A stretch of 64,000 bases of DNA from Variovorax sp. CF079 (GCF_900101545.1 NZ_FMZU01000007.1:186001-250000), one strand, 5' to 3'; numbered from the stretch's first letter, positions 45,050 to 54,523 are shown. The notes: generated by a model not told the origin, from the letters alone. Translations and numbers: made by a program.

Positions 45050-47179
45050 TCAGCGGAGCACAGCGCTGTCGGACGCCTGACGGATGAGGCGCTCACGGTC
45101 CGCGGGGAGAAGGAAGCCCTCGGAGAACGCCTTCTCGGCGGCGGCTCGCACCGCGGCCACGTAGCCCTCGTGATTGCCGTAGCGCTCCTCGAGCGAGAGG
45201 CGCGGGTCGCCATGGGCGATCCGCTCGGCACGCGTCCGGGCGAACGGCACATAGCCCCCCACATAGTTGCACACTTGCCCCTGATGGAAACCCGCAGCGG
45301 TGATGTTGAAGCCCAGGTAGGTGCCCAGCGGAGCCATCACGAGCACGGTGGGTACGCCCGCGATCTCGTTGCCGTCGGCGTCGACCTTCGGTACCTTCAT
45401 CGGGATGACCTTCTTGATGGGCGGCGGCACGTTGGTGGGCACGCCGGAAGCTTCCGCGTGGTTGAATTGCGGGCCCCAGTCGTAGTCGAACACCGGAAAC
45501 GCAAAGTTCTCCGGCAGGAAGATCGAATCCGGGATGCCGGGCACGCCGTCCGGGAAACCCATCGCCTCCTTGTTCGCGTCGACCAGCGTCTTGCCCGCGA
45601 GCGTGGGCCACCGGCTCGGCGGCGGCGGCGTACCCTTAAGCACCCAGTCGCGCATGGCCAGGCGCAGCACGTTGGTGATCTCCGTGTGCGGCACCGGGTT
45701 CGCCGCCAACGTGGCGCGACCAAAGTTGTTGCCGGGACAGGTGGGGCCGGTGGTGGTCGCCGGGATGTGCGTGAAGCTGCCTGCGCCGCCGCCGTGGTTG
45801 GTGCTCGGCACGTAGTAGCGGCGAACGTTGCGAGTCAGCGGGATGTCCGCGTCGCCGGCCGTGCCGATCCACTCGGGCGTCAGCTTCAGTGCGTACACCT
45901 CGGCCGACCCGAAATGCTCGATCACCTTCGGGCAGGTGTTGTTCGTGTTGCAACGCGAGAAGATGCTGCCGGCGGGCTGGTTGCGCACCGGGTCCGCCCA
46001 GTCCACCCACCACTGCGGGCCTTCGCTGCCCTGCTGGTAGAGTTCCAGCACGCCGTCCGGCTGGGCCCAGCGCGAGTTGGCGGCCACCCGGCGGCCCGCG
46101 ATGATCGGCCAGGCCCCGTCGTAGACCTTGCGGTTGCGTTCGTCCTGGTTCAGACCCATGAAGATGAACTGCCGTACCATGTTTCCGGACTGCGACACAC
46201 CCCGCACGGCCGTGCCCTTGACGAAGCCGGCGATCGGATTGCGCGTGCCGAAGTCGTCGGTAGTCTCGTAGCGGAAGAAGGTGCCGACGTCGCGGAATGC
46301 CGCCATGCCCACGCCCAGGATGTAAGCGTTTTGCGCCGGGTACACCACCTGGTACAGCAGGTTGGGATCGAAGCCGTTCCGCAAACAGATGTGCACGGGC
46401 AGATTGCCGGGCGCGTTGGCGGGGTTGTTGTCGATCAGAGTACCGGGGAACGGATTGCTGGCGTCGCATTTCGCGAACGCCCAGTCGCCCGCGGCGATGC
46501 TCGGACCCTCGGTGATGACGCCGTCGACGGTTTCCTTGGTGTGCGTCTTCAGTGTCGCCTTGGTCGTGTCCAGCGTTGCTGGAAGGTAGGGCATAGGGTT
46601 CGATTGCACCGTCAGCGGCTTGGAGTCCGCGCCGCTCTGGTTGACGATCCGCGCGAATACGTTGCCTGTGACGGCCAAGCCGTTGACCTTCGCGATGGGC
46701 GCCGCCACCCAGTGATTGGTACCCGCCGCGCGATTGGCGGCAATGCCTGTATTGCCGGCGTTGTCCGCCTGCCAGCCGCTGCGCAAGCCGATATCGCCCA
46801 GCTCGCGTTCGTCGACGACGATGGTGCCGGCGCCGCCACGGTTGGGCACGTCATGCCAGAGGAAGCCACTGGAGCGGTTCATGTCGACCGGCTTCACCAG
46901 ATTGAATGTGGTCTCGTAGCGCACCTTGCCATCGGCGTCCGTTCCCAGCTTGATGTCGGTGATGACGCTGTTGTGCGGATCGTTCGGGTCGAGCTCGCCG
47001 AAGGCGCGGCCGCGGATTTGCTCGTACAGGATCGCCTGCCCCGTGAGTGGCGTGACACTGTCGATCACGATGCGAGTGACGCGGGCCTCGGCCGGCGCGG
47101 CAGCAACGGTCGCCGCCGTGGCCGCAGCCGCGAGCCAGGGCAGGCGCGACTGACGCCCGATCAGGCTTCTGGGGTGCAT
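45050..47179 (-). CDS. Exported alpha/beta hydrolase domain-containing protein (Abhydrolase_10-like)
   Basis: 709-aa exported esterase-like protein. A signal peptide (RLPWLAAAATAATVAAAPAEA) precedes TRIVIDSVTPL. The nucleophile elbow is GVSQSGNMVRQF near residue 335. The protein is rich in Asn/Gly and has several Cys (CRNGFD, SRCNTNNTCP, GPTCPGN, QVCNYVGG), consistent with disulfides outside the cytoplasm. This large family of unknown specificity is common in soil proteobacteria. The ATG at 47179 follows a clear ribosome binding site (caggagacagc). The gene stands alone, with a candidate operator about 100 bp upstream. Confidence 0.82.
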   Translation of the reverse strand: MHPRSLIGRQSRLPWLAAAATAATVAAAPAEARVTRIVIDSVTPLTGQAILYEQIRGRAFGELDPNDPHNSVITDIKLGTDADGKVRYETTFNLVKPVDMNRSSGFLWHDVPNRGGAGTIVVDERELGDIGLRSGWQADNAGNTGIAANRAAGTNHWVAAPIAKVNGLAVTGNVFARIVNQSGADSKPLTVQSNPMPYLPATLDTTKATLKTHTKETVDGVITEGPSIAAGDWAFAKCDASNPFPGTLIDNNPANAPGNLPVHICLRNGFDPNLLYQVVYPAQNAYILGVGMAAFRDVGTFFRYETTDDFGTRNPIAGFVKGTAVRGVSQSGNMVRQFIFMGLNQDERNRKVYDGAWPIIAGRRVAANSRWAQPDGVLELYQQGSEGPQWWVDWADPVRNQPAGSIFSRCNTNNTCPKVIEHFGSAEVYALKLTPEWIGTAGDADIPLTRNVRRYYVPSTNHGGGAGSFTHIPATTTGPTCPGNNFGRATLAANPVPHTEITNVLRLAMRDWVLKGTPPPPSRWPTLAGKTLVDANKEAMGFPDGVPGIPDSIFLPENFAFPVFDYDWGPQFNHAEASGVPTNVPPPIKKVIPMKVPKVDADGNEIAGVPTVLVMAPLGTYLGFNITAAGFHQGQVCNYVGGYVPFARTRAERIAHGDPRLSLEERYGNHEGYVAAVRAAAEKAFSEGFLLPADRERLIRQASDSAVLR

Positions 47180-47530
47180 GCTGTCTCCTGCTTTTTGTGG
47201 TGGTCCGACGGCGTCGGCGCCTTGCATCCTCACGATTCGGAGGCACGCCGACAATTCGCATCTTGTTTAGTCGGTCTTAACTGATGGTTAAGGGTGACAG
47301 TCTCACTAGGATCAACTCGCACGCCTGCATCCAGCAATGACGCTACGCCATCCCGCAAGGTAGTCCGTCGGTGATTCGTGCCATGCGCCAGGGTGTTGTC
47401 GCGGTCGGACATGAGCGGACTTGTTTCTGATGGAATGCGTTCGGGGCCCTTGACCGACCCTGTGACGCAAGTTTCCTGGTTGCCGCGGTGGCTGAAAAAT
47501 GCGAAACGTGGATATGTCCATAGGCCGAGC
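47180..47530. other. 351-bp gene-free stretch between hydrolase and FkbM genes
   Basis: No convincing gene on either strand. It should hold the leftward hydrolase promoter and contains the inverted repeat at 47276-47292. Short open frames on both strands lack a ribosome binding site and any family resemblance. Confidence 0.6.
47276..47292. promoter_or_regulatory. Inverted repeat CTTAAC-N5-GTTAAG upstream of the hydrolase gene
   Basis: Perfect 6-bp arms at 47276-47281 and 47287-47292, separated by TGATG, in an AT-rich patch 97 bp before the hydrolase start. The size suits a dimeric repressor or a LysR half-site pair. Confidence 0.4.
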
Positions 47531-48415
47531 CTATGTCTTCTCCGCAAGCAACGGCTTGCGCGCGATCAGCATCTCGTAGAACCCGGGCGGCACCTCATCG
47601 AGGGGGCGAACTTCAATGCGCATGCCCCGCACCAGCGAGCATGCGAAGAACCAGAGCTTTCCGAGCTTCCCCGCATTGTGCGTTGAGGGTATGCGATCGA
47701 TGGAATGGAACTCCGTGTAGCCATAGCTGCGCAGCAGTTCCACTACCTTCGACTTGCCATCCACGAACTCGCCGAAGTGCTGCTCGAAGACCAATATGGG
47801 CGAGTCGCGGTCCAGAATGCCCTTCATTCCCTGGATTGCCGCATATTCGTGGCCTTCGACGTCGATCTTGACGAGCCGAACGTCGCGCACGTCCGCCACT
47901 TCCTCGTCAAGCCGGCGGCAGGGCAACTCCATCGCCTTTCCTGTGGGCTGCCAGCCCTCTGGAAGCACGTACGTGCCTCCAATATTTCCCGCCTCCTGCT
48001 CGAAGCGCAGCGTCCCGTTTGTGTCCGATGCTGCAACCTGGTGGCAGTGAATGTTTTCTGCCAAGTTTGCGTTGAGGGCAAGGACCTCGTACGACCTGGG
48101 GTTCGGCTCGATCGCGTGAACGGCTTCGAAGTACCGCGACATGAAGATGCTGTGGTTGCCGATGTTCGCGCCGACGTCGAGCATCGCACCGCCTACGTGG
48201 CCGTTCGCCTTGAGCCACTGCGCGAGGACCTCGAGTTCCTCAAACTCCCAGTAGCCGTACATATTGATGCCCTGGCCGATCAGGTCCGACGAGAAGACCA
48301 CCATCTGGGGATGGTTCGCCGCAGCACGCTGTGAGAACTCCGGCACCAGCACCTTGTTCATGATCAGGCTCTTCAAGATCCGCGATGCGGCATAACGCCT
48401 TCCGAAGTTCAACAT
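47531..48415 (-). CDS. FkbM-family SAM-dependent methyltransferase
   Basis: 294-aa methyltransferase. SAM-binding motif I is AMLDVGANIGNHSIFMSRYF at about 76-95, followed by VHAIEPNPRSYEVLALN near 100 and the family DVEGHEYAAIQGMKGIL near 190. FkbM enzymes methylate sugar or polyketide hydroxyls. The ATG at 48415 follows a strong ribosome binding site (ggcggagaaggac). No glycan or polyketide genes adjoin it, so the acceptor is unknown. Confidence 0.86.
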   Translation of the reverse strand: MLNFGRRYAASRILKSLIMNKVLVPEFSQRAAANHPQMVVFSSDLIGQGINMYGYWEFEELEVLAQWLKANGHVGGAMLDVGANIGNHSIFMSRYFEAVHAIEPNPRSYEVLALNANLAENIHCHQVAASDTNGTLRFEQEAGNIGGTYVLPEGWQPTGKAMELPCRRLDEEVADVRDVRLVKIDVEGHEYAAIQGMKGILDRDSPILVFEQHFGEFVDGKSKVVELLRSYGYTEFHSIDRIPSTHNAGKLGKLWFFACSLVRGMRIEVRPLDEVPPGFYEMLIARKPLLAEKT

Positions 48416-48518
48416 GTCCTTCTCCGCCTGTCGTGGTGACTGGTGAAGGCTCCTTTTCCGGGGGAAGCCTGGTTCTCTCAAGGCATCTGTGTCAAATTGC
48501 GTCCGGGTAAAATGCCGC

Positions 48519-48710
48519 ATGTCCAACACCCAACTCACGCAGGATGGCCTGCGCTACGTCAAGAAGGCGCCAGGCTCCATCATCACCACGCCGCGCGCCG
48601 AAGCCATGATGTCCTGCTTCAAGTGCGGGAAGTTCGTTCTTCGCACCGGGATGACTTCGCGGCGCTTTCTCGGCAAGAACCATCTCGTCTGTGCGCCCAA
48701 GTGCCCATAG
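48519..48710 (+). CDS. Small zinc-ribbon-like protein
   Basis: 63-aa hypothetical protein starting MSNTQLTQDGLRYVKK. The second half carries MSCFKCGKF and VCAPKC, a CxxC plus CxxxC arrangement about 20 residues apart that could hold one zinc ion. It contains several Lys/Arg and is possibly nucleic-acid binding. Divergent from the FkbM gene, with about 100 bp between. Not recognised further. Confidence 0.55.
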   Translation: MSNTQLTQDGLRYVKKAPGSIITTPRAEAMMSCFKCGKFVLRTGMTSRRFLGKNHLVCAPKCP

Positions 48711-48992
48711 GAAGCGCACCGCGGCGTTGCCCACCAAACTCAGCGGCCTCTCGGCCACCTGCTGAAGTGAAGGCGCGCCGCTCAGCTCAACCTCGCCAGC
48801 AAGCACGCGCTCCAGCGACCAACACATCGAACGCCAGGCACAGGGCATTCGCCTGAAGGGACGCGAAGCTTGAGAAGCTCAGGTTCGAATTCGTCGGCAA
48901 CTGACTGTCGGTAACACCTGGGCGGCGGATGTGGGTTGGTTCGCAGACCGCGGTGTTTCACAATCGGAGGCCGAAGAGAACGGGGTGCCTCC

Positions 48993-49859
48993 ATGAATGA
49001 ACCCTCCGACAGTGAGGCACTTGCACTGCTGAACGAGCGCCGCGGCCTGTTGCGCCGTATGTGGGCGCTTGCGATGGTCAGCATGGCATCTGGAAGTGCA
49101 GCGCTCACGGCCTGCGGCGGAGGCTCCGGCGCCCAGACAACAGTAGCTGCAGCCGCAATTGCAGCCGCTCCTGCCCCTGCACCCGCACCTGCTCCTGCTC
49201 CTGCTCCTGCTCCAACGGCGCCAGCCCTCGGCGCCCACGTGCTCGACTTCAACCGTGACGGCGTGTCGTCCTCATCGCTGTCCACTTCCGGCATGTCCAC
49301 GCGCACGACCGGAAGCACCCTGTTGGCCTGCGTCGGGCGGGGTTTGCTTTCTGCCATCGCGCCGACGGACAACGTGGGCAATGCCTTCGTTCAGCTCGAT
49401 GTGGCGCACACCTACACCCTCTGGCCAAACTCAGGGACGGCCTTGTATGCCTGCGAGCAGGCCCGGGGCATGGGCGGCCACGCGGTCACCGTGGTGAAGC
49501 CTAAAGTCACCGACGAAACGACCCTGAGCGTTGTCGAGATCACCGGAGGCGGCTTCGTGCGCGATGTGCAGTGGCGCGAGGTGCTGTCTGGCCAGCCCCT
49601 GACCAGCGCCAGTGTCACCACCACCGGCCCTGCGCTGCTCGTCGCATGGTGGTGGGGCGATGCAGGTGTCGACCTGGACAAGACGGCCGTGCCCGACAGC
49701 GGCTTCACGGTGGTCGATTCGGTACTGGCCTCTGGTGCATTGGTGCAGTGCGCCGTTGCCGTCAGGCGGGTGAGCGTGGCCGGTACCTACAACGTGACCT
49801 GGGCGTCGACGCCGCAGCAAGGAGCGCAGCTCTGGCTCGCTGCCGTGCAGGCGGCCTAG
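48993..49859 (+). CDS. Putative lipoprotein with Pro-Ala repeat linker
   Basis: 288-aa hypothetical protein. N-terminal charged segment, then a hydrophobic stretch ending in the lipobox LTAC (Cys near residue 41), suggesting a lipoprotein. A flexible (PA)n linker follows at about 58-75, then a beta-rich domain of about 200 residues (VVEITGGGFVRDVQW, SASVTTTGPALLVAWWWGD, VAGTYNVTWAS) that looks like a phage- or adhesin-type jelly-roll or Ig-like fold. Start ATG at 48993 (MNEPSDSEALALL). Function not recognised. Confidence 0.7.
   Translation: MNEPSDSEALALLNERRGLLRRMWALAMVSMASGSAALTACGGGSGAQTTVAAAAIAAAPAPAPAPAPAPAPAPTAPALGAHVLDFNRDGVSSSSLSTSGMSTRTTGSTLLACVGRGLLSAIAPTDNVGNAFVQLDVAHTYTLWPNSGTALYACEQARGMGGHAVTVVKPKVTDETTLSVVEITGGGFVRDVQWREVLSGQPLTSASVTTTGPALLVAWWWGDAGVDLDKTAVPDSGFTVVDSVLASGALVQCAVAVRRVSVAGTYNVTWASTPQQGAQLWLAAVQAA
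49167..49213 (+). repeat. Imperfect 6-bp tandem repeat coding Pro-Ala
   Basis: About eight copies of a GCNCCN unit (latter copies identical, gctcct) encode the Pro-Ala linker of the lipoprotein. Identical units make it prone to slippage by whole units, which would change linker length without shifting frame. Confidence 0.75.
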
Positions 49860-49899
49860 CCCGTCTCAACAGCAGCCTGCACGAACTCCTGGGTGATCC

Positions 49900-51192
49900 T
49901 TAGATCCGCGCGTCTACCAAGTGGAATGCGCGGGCGCCCGCTTCATAGCCCAGCGCCTTCGCGTTGCGCCACAGCGTGGGGGCCACTTGTGTCACCGGCA
50001 ACGGCAGGTCATCGCGGCGGACCGCGCCCAGCACGAGCTTCGCGAGTTCCCTGCCGAACACCGTTCCCGGTGCGATACCCCGGCCATTGAAACCGTTGAA
50101 CGAAACCACGTTGTGGTCAAGCTCGTGAAATCGGGGGAGGGCGTTGCTCGTCATGCCGATCGTTCCATACCACTCATGCTCGAACGGCACGTCCTTCAAC
50201 TGCGGAAAGATCCTGGCGAGCGCGCGTCGCGCCCAGTCGTGGTGGATCTCCCGTCCCATGCCCCGCAAAGCGCCGACGCTGCCGAAGACGAGCCGCCCCG
50301 CGGCGTCGAGACGGAACGAGGACAGAACCTGGCGTGTATCCCATGCGCCTTGGCGTTCGGGCAGGATGCTTTCTGCGCTTGCCCGCGGCAGCGGCGCCGT
50401 GGCGAAGTTGAAATAGGGCAATCGCACCTGCTCTGCCTGGATGCCGGGCCACAGCCCGTCGCTCCCGGTGTAAGCATCGGTGGCGACGATGACCCATCTC
50501 GCGGACACCATTCCGCCGCTGCTCGTTACCAATTGCCACTGGGACCCGACGCGCTCGGCCGCTGTCACGCGCGTCTGCGTGTGGATGCGCGCACCCGCAC
50601 GCAGTGCGGCATCGGCCAGGCCTCGCACATAGGCGAGCGGTTGGACGGTGCCGGCCCGGCGGTCCAGCAACGAAGCCGGATAGGCCCGAGTTCCGGTGAG
50701 TTCCAGGGTCCGCTGCGCATCGAGGACTTCCACCGGGGCGCCGAGTTCCAGCCACTGGCGCGCGCGCTCGGCAATCTCGGCGACGCCGCGTTTACCCGCT
50801 GCGCAATGCAACGTTCCGTTGTGGACGGCCTCGCACTCGATGCCATGGCGGGCAATCAGATCGAAAACGATGGAAGGCCCATTGCCCAGGATGCCCAGCA
50901 GGCGCTGGCCGTGCGACTTGCCGAGCTCACCCAGCAGCACGGATGGCATGACCCACATGCCGGCATTCACGAGGCCCACGTTCCTGCCGGAGGCGCCAAA
51001 GCCGATGTCGAATGCCTCGAGCACCGCGGCGCTCGCGCCGCCCTCGGCGAGGTGAAGTGCCGCCGATGATCCGGTATATCCCCCGCCGATGATCGCGACG
51101 TCGACCGTTATCCGCTGCGTCAGCGGTTGCGTCTTCGGCGCCAGCGGCGCCGAGGCCTCCCACAGGCCGTGCGAAAGCCGATCGCCGTTCAT
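49900..51192 (-). CDS. FAD-dependent oxidoreductase, DAO family (glycine oxidase/gamma-glutamylputrescine oxidase-like)
   Basis: 430-aa flavoprotein. The FAD-binding motif is VAIIGGGYTGSSAALHLAE near residue 33, followed by GFGASGRNVGLVNAG near 65, and the C-terminal FNGRGIAPGTVFGREL near 388 that closes the FAD site. This layout is typical of PuuB/OrdL-like amine or N-substituted amino acid oxidases. The ATG at 51192 has a good ribosome binding site (gcggaggttccc). It lies 193 bp after the split transketolase in the same direction and is probably the last gene of that catabolic set. Substrate unknown. Confidence 0.86.
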   Translation of the reverse strand: MNGDRLSHGLWEASAPLAPKTQPLTQRITVDVAIIGGGYTGSSAALHLAEGGASAAVLEAFDIGFGASGRNVGLVNAGMWVMPSVLLGELGKSHGQRLLGILGNGPSIVFDLIARHGIECEAVHNGTLHCAAGKRGVAEIAERARQWLELGAPVEVLDAQRTLELTGTRAYPASLLDRRAGTVQPLAYVRGLADAALRAGARIHTQTRVTAAERVGSQWQLVTSSGGMVSARWVIVATDAYTGSDGLWPGIQAEQVRLPYFNFATAPLPRASAESILPERQGAWDTRQVLSSFRLDAAGRLVFGSVGALRGMGREIHHDWARRALARIFPQLKDVPFEHEWYGTIGMTSNALPRFHELDHNVVSFNGFNGRGIAPGTVFGRELAKLVLGAVRRDDLPLPVTQVAPTLWRNAKALGYEAGARAFHLVDARI

Positions 51193-51385
51193 TGGGAACC
51201 TCCGCATTGCTACTGGGCGCGATGGGTGAAGTTGAGCATTCTGCCGGCAAAGACGGCTTTCGCTGCAATGCCGACTATGGATGCGCGTGCCCGTGCCGGA
51301 CTTGCTGGCCACAGTGCCGGCGCTTGAAGAACAACCGCGCCAAGGGCGCCAGCACCATCGTGTTGCGCCACACATCCGCTCGCGG

Positions 51386-52384
51386 TTATATCCAGGCGCG
51401 TATGCGCTCGGCCATGGTAGTCGCCGAGATGCCATAGCGATCATGGAGCGTCGGCAATGCGCCCGCATCAAGAAATGCATCAGGCAGCGCGACGTGCCGG
51501 AATGTCGGCGTGACACCGGAGCGAAGCAGAAGGCTCGCCAGAGCCTCACCAAGACCTCCAATGACCGAATGGTTCTCGGCGGCGACCACCACACGGTCCG
51601 ATCGTTTGACCTCGGACAGAATCGTCGCCTCGTCCAACGGCTTGATCGTGGGCACATGGAGCACCGCGACATCCACGTTGTCGGCACGCAGCTGCTTGGC
51701 TACCTCCAAGGAACGCATCGTCATGAACCCGCTCGCAATGATGAGCACGTCCTTGCCATCGCGCAGCAGCTTGGCCTTGCCGAGCTCGAACTTGTAGTCG
51801 TACTCGTCGAGCACGAGCGGCACGCTGCCGCGCAGCAGGCGCATGTACACCGGCCCCGGATGTGCTGCGATCTGCGGCACGGCCTGCTCGATGTCCAGCG
51901 CATCGCAAGGGTCGATGATGGTCATGCCTGGAATGCCTCGCATCATCGCGAGGTCCTCTGTCGCCTGGTGGCTGGGTCCGTAGCCGGTGGTGAGCCCCGG
52001 CAGCGCGCAGCACATCTTGACGTTGAGCTTCTCTTCCGCGATCACCTGGTGCACGAAATCGTAGGCGCGGCGCGTGCCGAACACTGCATAGGTGGTCGCA
52101 AAGGGAATGAAGCCCTCCTTGGCCATCCCGCCGGCGGCGCCCATCAGCAACTGCTCGGCCATCCCCATCTGGAAGAACCGCTCGGGGTACGCCTGGGCGA
52201 ACAGGTGCAGGTCCGTGTACTTGGCGAGATCGGCCGTCATGCCGACGATGTCGGGGCGCTCTCGCGCCAGTTCCACCAAGGCCTTGCCGAACGGGGCCGC
52301 CTTGACGCGCTGGCCCTCGCCGGCAATCGAGGCAATCATCGCCGATGTGGTCAGCCGCGGCTTCTTGTCGGTCGTGGTGTTCAT
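51386..52384 (-). CDS. Transketolase, C-terminal half (pyrimidine-binding and C domains)
   Basis: 332-aa subunit of a split transketolase. The pyrimidine-binding domain holds the catalytic Glu in MGMAEQLLMGAAGG near residue 75 and GPSHQATEDLAMMRGIPG near 127; the C-terminal domain begins near 195. With the N-terminal half encoded directly upstream (1-bp overlap) it should make an alpha2beta2 thiamine enzyme moving two-carbon ketol units between sugars. Split transketolases in TRAP operons are often for special sugars or sulfosugars rather than central metabolism. Confidence 0.9.
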   Translation of the reverse strand: MNTTTDKKPRLTTSAMIASIAGEGQRVKAAPFGKALVELARERPDIVGMTADLAKYTDLHLFAQAYPERFFQMGMAEQLLMGAAGGMAKEGFIPFATTYAVFGTRRAYDFVHQVIAEEKLNVKMCCALPGLTTGYGPSHQATEDLAMMRGIPGMTIIDPCDALDIEQAVPQIAAHPGPVYMRLLRGSVPLVLDEYDYKFELGKAKLLRDGKDVLIIASGFMTMRSLEVAKQLRADNVDVAVLHVPTIKPLDEATILSEVKRSDRVVVAAENHSVIGGLGEALASLLLRSGVTPTFRHVALPDAFLDAGALPTLHDRYGISATTMAERIRAWI

Positions 52385-53223
52385 CAAACGGCTCCTTCGT
52401 GTTGCGCCTGGTCGAGATGGTCGATCGCTTGCTGCCATTCCGGCGGATCGACGCGGATGAAATGGTTCTTCTCGCGCTGCTCGAGAAAGGGCACGCCCTT
52501 GCCCATCAGCGTGTCGACGAGGATGACGCGTGGCTTGGCGTCGCTCAGCGCGCGCGCGACGTCGAACGCCGCGACGACCGCGGGCAGGTCGTTGCCGTCG
52601 ACCCGCTGCACATGCCAGCCGAAGGCAGTCCACTTGTCGGCCAGCGGTTCGAACCCGAGCACCTTGCCTGACGGACCGTCGGCCTGCTGGTTGTTGATAT
52701 CGACCAGGCAGATGAGGTTTGACAGCTGGTGGTGCGCAGCCGCCATCGCCCCTTCCCAGGTCGAGCCTTCGTCCAGCTCCCCGTCCGACATCGAGTTGTA
52801 GACGAAGGCGGGGTTGCGCTTCTGGCGCAGGCCGAGTGCCATTCCGACCGCGATCGGCAGCCCTTGGCCGAGCGATCCGCCGGACATCTCCATGCCAGGC
52901 GTGTAGGTCGCCATGCCCGACATGGGAAGGCGACTGTCGTCGCTGCCATAGGTCTCGAGTTCGTCCTCGGGGATGATCCCCGCCTCGATCAACGCCGCGT
53001 AGAAGGCGATGGCGTAGTGGCCGTGCGAGAGCAGGAAGCGGTCGCGCGATTCCCATTGCGGGTCTTCCGGGCGGTACTTCATGGCGTGGCCATAGGCCAC
53101 GGCCAGCACGTCGGCATAGCCCAGGGCCTGGCCGATGTAGCCTTGCCCCTGCACTTCACCCATCCGCAGCGCATAGCGCCGAATGCGGTAGGCACGCTCG
53201 GAAAGAGTCGATGGATCAGACAT
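52384..53223 (-). CDS. Transketolase, N-terminal half (thiamine diphosphate-binding domain)
   Basis: 279-aa subunit of the same split enzyme. Thiamine-diphosphate motif SDGELDEGSTWEGAM near residue 148 runs to VDINNQQADG near 176; the first residue is Ser instead of the usual Gly of GDG. HGHYAIAFYAAL near 72 and GMEMSGGSLGQGLPIAVGMALG near 115 are typical. A good ribosome binding site (aaaggac) precedes the ATG at 53223. It starts 38 bp after the TRAP permease gene. Confidence 0.9.
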   Translation of the reverse strand: MSDPSTLSERAYRIRRYALRMGEVQGQGYIGQALGYADVLAVAYGHAMKYRPEDPQWESRDRFLLSHGHYAIAFYAALIEAGIIPEDELETYGSDDSRLPMSGMATYTPGMEMSGGSLGQGLPIAVGMALGLRQKRNPAFVYNSMSDGELDEGSTWEGAMAAAHHQLSNLICLVDINNQQADGPSGKVLGFEPLADKWTAFGWHVQRVDGNDLPAVVAAFDVARALSDAKPRVILVDTLMGKGVPFLEQREKNHFIRVDPPEWQQAIDHLDQAQHEGAV

Positions 53224-53261
53224 GAATGGTCCTTTGAGATGAGAGTGGAGCGAGAGCGGGT

Positions 53262-54521
53262 TCAGCGAATCGTGAGCCAGGGCAGATAGGCGAAGCCGAT
53301 CAGCAGGCCGATCGCAACGGCATAGAAGGGAATCAGTTCCTTCACCACGTCGCCGATGCGCACCTTCGCGATGGTGCTGGTGATGAACAGCGTGGTGCCG
53401 ATCGGCGGGTGGTAGAGCCCGATCGAGAGGTTGACGATCATCATGATCCCCAGCCGCACCGTGTCCATGCCGACCGCGGCGGCGAGCGGAACGAACATCG
53501 GCGTGAGGAGCAGCACGGCCGCGGGCAGATCGATGAACATGCCGGTGGCCAGCATGATCAGGTTCATCGCCAGGATGATCAGCCAGGGCGACTGCAGCGT
53601 TTCCTTCGCGAAGCGTGTGAACTCGGCAGGCAGCTGTTCGTAGGTCACGATCCAGCCGACGACGCTCGAGGCCATGATGATCAGCAGCACCACGCCGGTG
53701 GAGATTCCGGCTTCGATCGCCGCGTGTTTGATCTTGGCCAGCGTGAGATCCCGATAGACCAGGCCTGAGACGACCAGGGCGTACAGCGTGGACATCACGC
53801 TCACCTCCGTCGGCGTCGCGATGCCGAAGCGCAGGAAAACGATGATCAGCACCGGCATTGCCAGCGCGGGCGCGGCGTGGGCGAGCAAGCGCCAGAACGC
53901 AGGCCACTGGAACGGCGTCGTATCGCGCGGAAAGTTGCGGCGCCGGCCCTGCACGTAGCACACCGCCATGAAGCCCGCGCACATCAGCAGGCCGGGCAGG
54001 ATGCCCGCTACGAACAGCGCCCCGATCGATGCACCCGAGACCAGGGCATACACGATCATCGGGATGGACGGCGGGATCAGGATGTCGATGGTCGCGGCCG
54101 CAGCCAGCGTGCCGGCTGCGAAGGGTGCCGGATAGCCCAGCTTCTTGAGCCACGGGATCAGCATCGAGCCGATCGCCGAGGCATCGGCCACGGCCGAGCC
54201 GGAGACGCCGCCGAAGATGGTCGACGACAGCACACCGACCTGCGCGGGACCGCCGTGGACACGGCCGATCATCATCGACAGCAGGCTGACCAGGCTCTGA
54301 CCGAGCCGGCCGCTGACCATCAGCGCGCCGGTCATCATGAAGAAGGGAATCGCGATCAGCGGAAAGCTCTGCGTCTGGGCGAGCATCTGCTCGACTGCCA
54401 GGTGCACGGGCACCTTGTCGATGATGAGAAGTCCGCCGACGGAGGCGAGGACCAGCGCGTGCGCGATGGGGATCGACAGCAGCGCGACGACGATGAACAG
54501 CAGAATGATGAGTGCGGTCAT
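53262..54521 (-). CDS. dctM: TRAP transporter large permease (DctM type)
   Basis: 419-aa membrane protein with about 12 helices. DctM landmarks are FPLIAIPFFMMTGALM near residue 52, GGVSGSAVADASAIGSMLIP near 105, ILIPPSIPMIVYALVSGASIG near 150 and NLSIGLYHPPIGTTLF near 365. It is the ion-coupled translocation subunit for a C4-dicarboxylate- or sugar-acid-like substrate. The start is 2 bp after the DctQ stop. Confidence 0.93.
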   Translation of the reverse strand: MTALIILLFIVVALLSIPIAHALVLASVGGLLIIDKVPVHLAVEQMLAQTQSFPLIAIPFFMMTGALMVSGRLGQSLVSLLSMMIGRVHGGPAQVGVLSSTIFGGVSGSAVADASAIGSMLIPWLKKLGYPAPFAAGTLAAAATIDILIPPSIPMIVYALVSGASIGALFVAGILPGLLMCAGFMAVCYVQGRRRNFPRDTTPFQWPAFWRLLAHAAPALAMPVLIIVFLRFGIATPTEVSVMSTLYALVVSGLVYRDLTLAKIKHAAIEAGISTGVVLLIIMASSVVGWIVTYEQLPAEFTRFAKETLQSPWLIILAMNLIMLATGMFIDLPAAVLLLTPMFVPLAAAVGMDTVRLGIMMIVNLSIGLYHPPIGTTLFITSTIAKVRIGDVVKELIPFYAVAIGLLIGFAYLPWLTIR

Positions 54522-54523
54522 GG

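Noticed and set aside
48492-48848. Leftward frame opposite the small zinc-ribbon gene
   Set aside because: No start signal or similarity; the plus-strand frame has the Cys pattern and better codon use.
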